Source of the DNA: Melioribacter sp.
GTDB lineage: Bacteria; Bacteroidota; Ignavibacteria; Ignavibacteriales; Melioribacteraceae
DNA: 64,000 nt
Reading direction: 5' to 3'
NCBI GenBank assembly: GCA_020723965.1
Contig: DYHW01000001.1
Coordinates: forward strand, 46,487-110,486
In this document: positions 35,271 to 43,408 of the stretch, piece by piece
Position numbering within the stretch: position 1 is the stretch's first letter
Layout: every line of letters starts with the position of its first letter
The notes under the pieces: model-generated
The model's input: only the letters and a program-made list of their open reading frames with translations
Database searches by the model: none
What the model was told of the DNA's origin: nothing
Made by a program: the position numbers and the translations under genes

Positions 35271-36322
35271 AAATATTTATCCAAATAACCTTTGGCTTTC
35301 ATCAGTTCTGCAATTAGAATAGTACCGCCAGCAGCGCCTCTAACAGTATTGTGAGAGAGAAGAACAAATTTGTAATCGAATAAGGAGCAGTGGCGCAATC
35401 TTCCAATTGCGACCGACATACCGCCGCCAAGATTTCTGTGCATGCGCGGCTGAGGATGCTTATCTCCATCTAAGTAAATAATTGGATTCATCGGCGCGAA
35501 AGGCAAATTTAATTTTTGCGGTTCGGCTATAAATTCAATCCAAGCTTTTATAATTTCTTCTTTTGCAGCTTTCCTTTTCAAATTTACCTGAACACATTCA
35601 GTGTGTCCATCTATAACGCTAACACGATTGCATTGAGCGCTAATTTTCAGTTGAGCAAATTCAATTTTATTTCCTTTCTGCATGCCCAGGATTTTTAGCG
35701 GTTCTTTTTCCATTTTTTCTTCTTCGCCGCCGATAAAGGGAATTACATTATCAAGAATGTCCATACTTGGAACGCCAGGATAACCACCGCCTGAGATTGC
35801 TTGCATTGTTACAACATTCACAGCGTCAATTCCAAAATTATCATGAAGCGGTTTAAGAGCCATCGATAAACCGATTGCTGAGCAGTTAGGATTTGTAACA
35901 ATTGCGCCTTCGCCAAACTTTTGCAGCTTCACTAACTCAAGATGATCCGCATTTACTTCGGGAACAATCAGCGGAACATCATCATCAAAACGATGATTAC
36001 GCGCGTTGGAAATGACTAGATAACCCGCCCTGGCAAAATCTTCTTCTATTTTCCCGGCAACAGAGGCATCAAGAGCAGAAAAAACTATTTTGGATTCAAG
36101 CGTTGACGCACAGTTCAACACTATTTTTTCCGCTGCCTCTTTTTGCAATGGGGATTGCATCACCCAGTTAACGGCTTGGCTGTATTTTTTGTCAGCAGAT
36201 CTTTCAGATGCAGCCAGTTCGTGAATTTCAAACCAAGGGTGGTCAGAGAGCAGTTCAATAAATTTTTGTCCAACGCTTCCTGTTGCGCCAAGTATTGCTG
36301 TTTTTATTTTTTTACTGCTCAT
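35267..36322 (-). CDS. asd: Aspartate-semialdehyde dehydrogenase
   Basis: 351 aa, ATG start. NADPH fold ILGATGSVGQKF, the catalytic cysteine in TNPNCSAIGLSM, HTECVQVNLKR and a C-terminal LLSHNTVRGAAGGTIL. It makes aspartate semialdehyde from aspartyl phosphate, feeding both lysine and threonine. It starts 5 bp after thrA and overlaps thrB by 4 bp. Confidence 0.95.
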   Translation of the reverse strand: MSSKKIKTAILGATGSVGQKFIELLSDHPWFEIHELAASERSADKKYSQAVNWVMQSPLQKEAAEKIVLNCASTLESKIVFSALDASVAGKIEEDFARAGYLVISNARNHRFDDDVPLIVPEVNADHLELVKLQKFGEGAIVTNPNCSAIGLSMALKPLHDNFGIDAVNVVTMQAISGGGYPGVPSMDILDNVIPFIGGEEEKMEKEPLKILGMQKGNKIEFAQLKISAQCNRVSVIDGHTECVQVNLKRKAAKEEIIKAWIEFIAEPQKLNLPFAPMNPIIYLDGDKHPQPRMHRNLGGGMSVAIGRLRHCSLFDYKFVLLSHNTVRGAAGGTILIAELMKAKGYLDKYL

Positions 36323-36327
36323 ATTTG

Positions 36328-38784
36328 TTATCCCAGATAATTTGAAATTCTTAAAATATCGGAAAGAATTCCTACAGCTGTAAAATCAGCGCCGGCGCCC
36401 TGACCTCTGATGGTTAATGAATTCTTCCAATAATTTTTAGTTGTGAATGCAACAATGTTCTCGCTGTTTGTAAGATTAAAAAACGGATGCCGCTTATCAA
36501 TTTCTTGAATTGAGAGCACAGCTTTACCATTTTCATATTTGGCAATGTAAGATATAACGCATTCATTGGCTGCGGCTTTTTCCTTCAGTTCTAAAATTCG
36601 TTTATCATCGGTTTTTAGCTTATCAAAAAATTCTTCAATAGTTTCTGCGTTTTCAGCTTCGGCAGAAATTAGTTTTTCTATTTCGATGTCTTTCAATTCA
36701 AAGGGAATGCCGGATTCACGGATTAAGATCAAAAGTTTCCGAGCCATATCTAATCCCTTAAGATCATCGCGCGGGTCGGGCTCTGTATATCCTCTTTCTT
36801 GCGCTGTCTTTACAATTTCACTAAAGCTGTCTTTTTCTTTTAGTGAATTAAAAATGAAGCTGAGCGTTCCGGAAAATATTCCCTCTATTTTTATGATCTC
36901 ATCTCCGTTTGAAATAATATCTTTTAATGTATTGATAAACGGAAGCGCGGAACCAACGTTTGTTCCGTATCTAAATTGAACATTGCGCTTGGCTGATGTT
37001 TCCCGTAAAGAGACGAACTGTTCATAACTTTGTGTGTTGGCAATTTTATTCGGCGTTACGATCGATATGCTGGAATTTAAAATTTGCCGATAATGTTTTA
37101 CTACGCTGTCATTTGCCGTGCAATCAACAAGAATAGAATTAGGCAAATTCATTTTTTGCATTTGTAAAATAAACTTCTCAATGCTTGACTCCATTTTTGA
37201 ATTCAGAAGCAAATCTTTCCAATTTTTCAAATCAATTCCACTTTCATCAAAAAACATATTTTTTCTGTTCATCAAACCAACAATTTTGATTTTAGCATGA
37301 ACATGTTCTGCCACATAATTACTACGCTCAATAATCAATTTAAGAAATGCGCTGCCTACCAAGCCGGGACCGATCAGAAACAAATTCAATGTTTTCTGTT
37401 TGGACAAGAAAAGTGAATTGTGCAAGACGTTTAATGCTTTTTTCAGATGATCTTTCTTAATCACGAGAGAAATATTCAGCTCGGAAGAACCTTGAGCAAT
37501 CGCAATTATATTGATTCCATTTCTGCCGAGCGATTGAAAAACTCTTCCCGAGATTCCCGGCGTATGGCGCATATTTTCACCAACAACTGCAATGATAGAC
37601 ATGTCAGGCTCAACAATAACTTCGTCAATCATTCCATCGCGAATTTCCCACTTGAATTCCTCTTCGATCAGTTTTTTAGAAAGCATTCCCGCTTGCGGAA
37701 GAACAGATAAACACACACTATGCTCGGAAGAAGCTTGCGTAATAAGAATTACATTTATCTTTTCTTTGGCAAGTGCGCCAAATATTCGTGATGCAATTCC
37801 GACAACGCCTACCATTCCGCTTCCGGTTATTCGAAGCAGTGTAATATTATCAATCGAAGAAATTCCTTTTACGCTAAATATCCCGCACTGATCTTTTTCC
37901 GTAATTACTGTTCCTTCAAAAGAAGGATTAAACGTATTCTTGATTCTGATAGGTATCTTTTTATTGAGCGCCGGTTTCATAGTTGGCGGATGGATAACCT
38001 TTGCGCCGAAGTGCGACATCTCCATTGCTTCTTCGTAGGTAACCGTATTTAATGGAAATGCATCATGAACTTTTCTAGGGTCTGCAGTAAGAATGCCGTC
38101 AACATCAGTCCATATTTCTATTTCTTCGGTATCCAAAGCTGCGCCAAAGATTGAAGCAGTATAATCCGAACCGCCTCTGCCTAATGTAACAGTTTCATTT
38201 TTATCCGTTGAGCCGATGAATCCTGTTATCACTTGGATTTTATTATGTCGCGAAAAGTAGTCTTGAATATTTTTGTTCGTAACGCTGAAATTTACTTTTG
38301 CCGCGCCAAATGAATCGTCAGTTTTAACAACAAGACGGCTATCCATAAATTCAGATTCCATTCCTCTTGAATTCATTGCATTCGAAATAATTGTGCAAGA
38401 TAACCTCTCGCCAAAACTCATAACGTAATCCAATGTGCGAGGGGTGAGTTCTTTTACTAAATAAACGCCGTGCAAGATTTCTTCCAGTTCATTTAAAAGC
38501 TCAGATACTTTTTTGCTAGAACTTTCTTGTAAATTTTTAGAAATCAAATATGAGACTGCGTTGTTGTGTATCTTTTTTAATTTTGATAGTTCTTCTTTAT
38601 ATGAATCATCGCGCGATAGAGCTTTATTGCTAATGTAAATAAGAGAATCTGTAATTTCTTGAAATGCAGAAAACACAACGCAAAATTCTATCCCTTCATC
38701 GAAACGCTTTTTAAGCAGTTCAAGAACATTGCTTATTCTTTCGGGGGTGCCAATGGAGGACCCGCCAAATTTTAAAATTCTCAT
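36328..38784 (-). CDS. thrA: Bifunctional aspartokinase / homoserine dehydrogenase
   Basis: 818 aa, ATG start. The aspartokinase domain (1-290) begins LKFGGSSIGTPERI and has GRGGSDYTASIFGAAL and WTDVDGILTADPR. Tandem ACT regulatory domains (about 305-455) follow, then the homoserine dehydrogenase domain (about 465-815) with NAD loop LFLIGPGLVGSAFLK and VTPNKIAN, GIFSGTLSFIF and TEPDPRDDLKGLDMARKL. It catalyses the first and third steps of threonine synthesis and is probably feedback-inhibited by threonine through the ACT domains. First gene of the operon; I see no Thr-rich leader peptide upstream. Confidence 0.96.
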   Translation of the reverse strand: MRILKFGGSSIGTPERISNVLELLKKRFDEGIEFCVVFSAFQEITDSLIYISNKALSRDDSYKEELSKLKKIHNNAVSYLISKNLQESSSKKVSELLNELEEILHGVYLVKELTPRTLDYVMSFGERLSCTIISNAMNSRGMESEFMDSRLVVKTDDSFGAAKVNFSVTNKNIQDYFSRHNKIQVITGFIGSTDKNETVTLGRGGSDYTASIFGAALDTEEIEIWTDVDGILTADPRKVHDAFPLNTVTYEEAMEMSHFGAKVIHPPTMKPALNKKIPIRIKNTFNPSFEGTVITEKDQCGIFSVKGISSIDNITLLRITGSGMVGVVGIASRIFGALAKEKINVILITQASSEHSVCLSVLPQAGMLSKKLIEEEFKWEIRDGMIDEVIVEPDMSIIAVVGENMRHTPGISGRVFQSLGRNGINIIAIAQGSSELNISLVIKKDHLKKALNVLHNSLFLSKQKTLNLFLIGPGLVGSAFLKLIIERSNYVAEHVHAKIKIVGLMNRKNMFFDESGIDLKNWKDLLLNSKMESSIEKFILQMQKMNLPNSILVDCTANDSVVKHYRQILNSSISIVTPNKIANTQSYEQFVSLRETSAKRNVQFRYGTNVGSALPFINTLKDIISNGDEIIKIEGIFSGTLSFIFNSLKEKDSFSEIVKTAQERGYTEPDPRDDLKGLDMARKLLILIRESGIPFELKDIEIEKLISAEAENAETIEEFFDKLKTDDKRILELKEKAAANECVISYIAKYENGKAVLSIQEIDKRHPFFNLTNSENIVAFTTKNYWKNSLTIRGQGAGADFTAVGILSDILRISNYLG

Positions 38785-38914
38785 TCTCTATTCATCAATT
38801 TTTTGAAAATAATTCTCTTATTTAGTAGCCGCTAATAAAATCAGTTTAGTTTATCAAATTCAAAAGCAGGCATCTGTGATTTTGCAAGCAAGAAAAAATA
38901 TGTTTCTATAATAT

Positions 38915-38964
38915 AGATTCCGAACCCGACAAGACTTCGTCGAGCTCAGTCGGGACGGAATGAC
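38915..38964. repeat. Partial GATCCCGAC-core repeat upstream of thrA
   Basis: AGATTCCGAACCCGACAAG, continuing ACTTCGTCGAGCTCAGTCG, is identical to 32807-32844 in 37 of 38 bases and then diverges into GGACGGAATGAC. It is a half or recombined copy of the element at 58226-58329. It lies in the 490-bp gap upstream of thrA, which also holds the 201-bp element at 39015. Confidence 0.8.
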
Positions 38965-39014
38965 AAAACGGAAGAAAATCTTTCCGTAATATACTTCCGC
39001 GTAAGGTGATTTAA

Positions 39015-39215
39015 TAACTGAAGTTACGCAAGCATTGGTTTAAATAGCCCCGACATTTATGCCGGGGATAAAAGTACCCCTAAATAATCCGGGCTTTAGC
39101 CACAATTGTCCTAAAATTGTGGCTAAAGCCAATTTGTTGGTGAAATACTATTCCACGACCTAAAGGTCGTGGCTATTAAAAATATCCAAATATGAATTTT
39201 GCGTAACTTTAGTTA
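39015..39215. mobile_element. 201-bp MITE-like element with three hairpins
   Basis: The ends are 17-bp inverted repeats, TAACTGAAGTTACGCAA (39015-39031) and TTGCGTAACTTTAGTTA (39199-39215), matching at 16 positions. Inside are three hairpins: CCCCG...CGGGG with CAT/ATG (39048-39067), a perfect 16-bp stem GGCTTTAGCCACAATT / AATTGTGGCTAAAGCC (39092-39130), and CCACGACCT / AGGTCGTGG (39153-39172). It has no open frame. The structure fits a non-autonomous element or REP/BIME cluster mobilised in trans. An exact left end is also at 32744. Confidence 0.8.
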
Positions 39216-39274
39216 ATAATTACTTTTGAACAGTCTCAATGTCTTCGGCACATTTTCCATTGCGACTTGCAGCG

Positions 39275-42200
39275 TTAAGATATCTCGCTGATAATATTTA
39301 ACAGATCTTTTTTCTCGAAAGGTTTGGCGAGATAATGTGTAAATCCCTGCTCTAAAAATTCTCTTTTGTTGGTATCCGAGGCATATCCCGTTAACGCTAT
39401 GATAGGAATGTTCTTGTACTGCTCAAACAATCTTATCTTTTTTAACACTTCGATGCCGTCAATACCGTGCCCCAGGTTTATATCTATTAAGAAAAGATCG
39501 TAAAGATTTTCTGAAGCCATTTTGATTGCAGTAATTCCGTCCCGCGCAAAAGAAACTTTTCCAACCTTCGATAAAAATCTCTCAACCACTTCAATGTTGA
39601 GCAGGTTATCTTCGACCAATAAAATATCCAGTTTAGTAATTTCCTCAACAGAATCTTTCTTCGAGACGCGCAAGGTGGCTGCTGTTTTCTTTTCATGATC
39701 GACAGTTTCTGTTGAAGCGCTTAAGGGCAGTGTAATTGTAAATTTTGATCCTTTGCCCGGCTCGCTTTCAACTAAAACATCAGCGCCAATAAGGTGAGCC
39801 ATTCTTCTTGCAATTGTTAACCCGAGCCCTAAGCCCTCAAAGTCTCTTCGGAAACCTTCGCTTAACTGTTTGAACTCTCGGAAGATTGTTGCATGGTCTT
39901 CTTTCTTTATTCCTATCCCCGTATCCTTAACATGAATAAGAGCAAGCTCTTTTCCGTTTACCTGTTTAAGCGTTTCCAGTTCGATACGGATTTCACCGGA
40001 ATAAGTGTATTTAATAGCGTTTTCAACAATGGCGGAAGTGATTTTTGTCAAAAGATTTTCATCGGTTACAACCGATAAATTTTCTGTTTTCAGCCCGAGA
40101 TTGAATTCAAGCTTTTTCTCGCAAGCAAATGATTCATATAATGTTTTAAGCTGATGGCAGAAGAAAGGGAGATCGACTTCGGTTTTTGTTATTAAATAGT
40201 TGTTGTTCTCTAACTCGGTTAGCGAGAGAACGGAATTAAGAGTGTTCATCAATCGTTTGCCGGAGCGATTGATCTTCTCAACCATTTCATAAAGTTCGGG
40301 TTCTATTATTTCATCTTTGAGAAGCTGCGCAAATCCAAGAATTCCATTTAACGGGGTTCTGAATTCGTGAGACATATTTGCAAGCAAGGATGATTTTAGT
40401 TTGTTTGCTTCTTCGGCTTCTTCTTTAGCTCTTATCAACTCTTCTTCAATTCTTTTTCTCTCGGTAATATCTTCCTTAATTGAAAGGAAGTGTGTTATTT
40501 CTCCATTTTCATTTTTTATTGGGGAGATAAAATTGTAGTCCCAATAAAGCTGCCCGGTTTTTTTTCTATTTTGAAATTCGCCGCGCCATTCATTTCCAAT
40601 CAACAAAGTATCCCACATGTTTTTATAATATTCTGCGCTCTTATCGCCCGGGTTTAATATTCTTGGGTTCCTGCCAAAAACTTCTTCGAAAGTATAGCCG
40701 GTAATTTCTGTGAACTTAGGGTTTACGTATTCGGTGTTGCCATTAGTATCTGTAATTAAAATTCCTGCAGGGCTTTGCTCAACGGCGCGTGATAGTTTTC
40801 GCAGCTGCTCGGTTGCCGCTTTAATGTCGGATATATCCCGTATTATAAGCTGAAAAGCTAAAGCGCCGTTTAATTCGAATGGGACAGAAATAATTTCTGC
40901 GTCAATATATTTTCCATCAAGTCGAATTAGTTTTTCTTCGGCAGGAGGGAGCGTTTTCAGCGTTTTAGCGGTTTCTATTATTCTTTCCGTCACCATCTTT
41001 TTGAAATCTGGATGAACAAAGTCCATCACATCTCTGCCAATAATTTGGTCTAATGATTCGGCTCCTATAATTTTTAACGAGGCATTATTTGCATAAACAA
41101 GTTTACCATTTTGGTGAATTACTATTGCATAGGGAGAAAACTCTACCAATAATCTGTATCTCTCTTGACTTTCACTTAGAGCAATTTCAGATATTTTCTT
41201 TTCGGTTATATCACGCTGTGTGCCCCAAACTTGATGAATGAAATTATTTTCTATAATTCTTATTGAGTTGTTTAAAAAATAGCGAAGATTACCAAACTTA
41301 TCTTTTTCTATGGTTTCATGGTCAGACACATCAGAATTTAATTCGAACCATCCGGCTAAATTTTCAATTATTTGCTCACGGGTTCCAACCCAGAAATCGC
41401 TTAATTTCATTCCAACAAGATCGTAAGGATTTTTGTAGCCATACATTTTAGCAAATGAGTTGTTACACTCTGCTAAGCGGGCATTATCTAAAAAGGAAGC
41501 AGCTTTTTCTTTATCGCTTAGGTATAAAGGGAGCGGCGGGGCAATTTCCATCCGATAAATTCCTTCCGTGCTGTTATTGATAAACAACCGGTAACGCTCT
41601 TCACTTTCAAACATCGCCTCTTCGGTTCGTTTTTTTTCAAGCGCATTTGAAATTAGTTGGCTTGCAAGCTGAAAAAGGAGAATATCCCCTTCGTCATACG
41701 GCTTTTCTTTGAGCAAATATTCAAATCCCAAGAAACCAATTAGAACATTTTTTGAAATGAGAGGAGCGGCAATAATAGATTTTATATTACCGGCGCTTAG
41801 TAATTGTTTTTCAAAATCGGCTTCGTCCGGAAGATCATCAATTTTGGAAATATAAATTGCTTCAAAGTTCTTAAGCTTTGCCGTTAGCCACGGAGTAGTT
41901 CCTAACGGGATATTTGTAAAATTTTCTATTTGGGGTTCTATTCCTTCTGCACACCACTCGAGTAAATTTTTAAAAACTTTTCCCCCATCCTTCACCTGCA
42001 TCAAATAACTTCTATCTGCTTCTGCAAATTCTCCTATCTTCCGTAAAGCTTCGGTTATTTCGGCATCTATCTTATCAGCAGAAAGACTAATAAACTTAGA
42101 GGAAATTTCCGAGATCATAGTTTCGATATCAAGGCGGCGCTGAATAAGCCGCTCTGCATTGCGCAGTTGAGTAATATCTATTAAAACTATAAGAAGCGCT

Positions 42201-43408
42201 TCTTTTTTATCGAAGGTAATTTTGGAAGAGCGGACAATAGTTCTTTTTACTCCTCCGCCAGCAAGTTGAATATCTATTTCATAATCTGGGACAACTTCGC
42301 CTGCATACAAGCGGCTCACCATTTCTATTACGGTCTTATGATACTGCGGCGTAATAAGATTCAAGATGTTTACATTTTTCATCTCCTCTTCACTATAGCC
42401 GGTAGCAGATAAAACTTCTTGATTATAATAAATTATTCTCCCTTGATGATGAACAAGTATATATTCTGGAAGATGAGATACTAACGATCTGTAACGCAGC
42501 TCGCTTTCTTTCAGGTTCTCTTCAATTAGAATTCTATTTTTGATCTCATTCTGCAAACCGTCAATTGCATTTTCAAGCTGCGCAGTTCTTTCCTGCACGC
42601 GAAGCTCAAGTTCGTTGTTCAATTGATATAGTTCTAATTCGGCTTTTTTTCGCAGAGTTATGTTTTGAGTGGCGCCGTATATTTTAATAATTCTTGTTCT
42701 ATTTTTATTGAATATGGGATAAAGATGAACGCGCTGCCAGCACTCTAAACCGTCAGCTTTAATCAAGCGGATTTCTAAATTAGCTTCTTTGCCTGCAAGC
42801 AATAATTTCTTAGCCGTATCTAACTTGTGAAGATCATCTTTGTGAATATGTTTGCCGACTGTTCTATCATCAAGAAATTCTTCGAATGGAAAACCATAAT
42901 TTTCTTCAAAGCCCGGGGTAGTCCATTCTAATTTTATTTCATTACTAGGAAGTACACTTATAGAGAAGGCATAATCAGAAGTTATGCGCGAGACAATTTT
43001 GTAACGTTCCTCGCTTTCCAAAAGTTTTTTTCCCGCTTCGTGTTTAGACAATGTCATCTCTATAGTTGCGCGCAGTTCGCGGTCTTGAATCGGTTTTAAC
43101 AAGTATCCGTATGGCGAAGTTTCTTTGGCGCGCTCCAACAGGATTTCGTCTGAATATGCGGTTAGATAAATAATAGGAATGTCAAGCAGTTTATTAAGCT
43201 CGCGTGCTGTTTCAATACCGTTCAATTTACCGGCAAGACGAATATCCATCAGAACAAGATTTGCATTTGAATTTGGAATTAACGCAAGGGCATCTTCTCC
43301 GGTTGTTGCGGCGCCGGCTATTTCATAATTAAAACCATTTAATATTTGCTGCAATCTGTTTGCAATAATCCCCTCATCTTCCACAATAAAAATTCTTTTG
43401 TTCTCCAT
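39275..43408 (-). CDS. Hybrid sensor histidine kinase with receivers at both ends
   Basis: 1377 aa, ATG sharing its A with the upstream stop (TAATG). Order: receiver with Asp55 (1-120), two PAS domains (about 130-255 and 300-425), GAF (about 430-595), three PAS (about 610-1005), HisKA with SLLANMSHEFRTPLNG (about 1015-1085), HATPase_c (about 1120-1245; GLGLGLTIA), and a C-terminal receiver (about 1260-1375; LFLIDINL). There is no membrane segment, so it is cytoplasmic. The N-terminal receiver suggests control by an upstream kinase, probably the coupled one at 43408-46191, followed by phosphorelay through the C-terminal receiver. The HATPase G-box and both receiver Asp residues are intact. Confidence 0.92.
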   Translation of the reverse strand: MENKRIFIVEDEGIIANRLQQILNGFNYEIAGAATTGEDALALIPNSNANLVLMDIRLAGKLNGIETARELNKLLDIPIIYLTAYSDEILLERAKETSPYGYLLKPIQDRELRATIEMTLSKHEAGKKLLESEERYKIVSRITSDYAFSISVLPSNEIKLEWTTPGFEENYGFPFEEFLDDRTVGKHIHKDDLHKLDTAKKLLLAGKEANLEIRLIKADGLECWQRVHLYPIFNKNRTRIIKIYGATQNITLRKKAELELYQLNNELELRVQERTAQLENAIDGLQNEIKNRILIEENLKESELRYRSLVSHLPEYILVHHQGRIIYYNQEVLSATGYSEEEMKNVNILNLITPQYHKTVIEMVSRLYAGEVVPDYEIDIQLAGGGVKRTIVRSSKITFDKKEALLIVLIDITQLRNAERLIQRRLDIETMISEISSKFISLSADKIDAEITEALRKIGEFAEADRSYLMQVKDGGKVFKNLLEWCAEGIEPQIENFTNIPLGTTPWLTAKLKNFEAIYISKIDDLPDEADFEKQLLSAGNIKSIIAAPLISKNVLIGFLGFEYLLKEKPYDEGDILLFQLASQLISNALEKKRTEEAMFESEERYRLFINNSTEGIYRMEIAPPLPLYLSDKEKAASFLDNARLAECNNSFAKMYGYKNPYDLVGMKLSDFWVGTREQIIENLAGWFELNSDVSDHETIEKDKFGNLRYFLNNSIRIIENNFIHQVWGTQRDITEKKISEIALSESQERYRLLVEFSPYAIVIHQNGKLVYANNASLKIIGAESLDQIIGRDVMDFVHPDFKKMVTERIIETAKTLKTLPPAEEKLIRLDGKYIDAEIISVPFELNGALAFQLIIRDISDIKAATEQLRKLSRAVEQSPAGILITDTNGNTEYVNPKFTEITGYTFEEVFGRNPRILNPGDKSAEYYKNMWDTLLIGNEWRGEFQNRKKTGQLYWDYNFISPIKNENGEITHFLSIKEDITERKRIEEELIRAKEEAEEANKLKSSLLANMSHEFRTPLNGILGFAQLLKDEIIEPELYEMVEKINRSGKRLMNTLNSVLSLTELENNNYLITKTEVDLPFFCHQLKTLYESFACEKKLEFNLGLKTENLSVVTDENLLTKITSAIVENAIKYTYSGEIRIELETLKQVNGKELALIHVKDTGIGIKKEDHATIFREFKQLSEGFRRDFEGLGLGLTIARRMAHLIGADVLVESEPGKGSKFTITLPLSASTETVDHEKKTAATLRVSKKDSVEEITKLDILLVEDNLLNIEVVERFLSKVGKVSFARDGITAIKMASENLYDLFLIDINLGHGIDGIEVLKKIRLFEQYKNIPIIALTGYASDTNKREFLEQGFTHYLAKPFEKKDLLNIISEIS

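Noticed and set aside
38785..38914. Threonine attenuator leader before thrA
   Set aside because: No short frame with Thr or Ile codons followed by alternative hairpins could be found.
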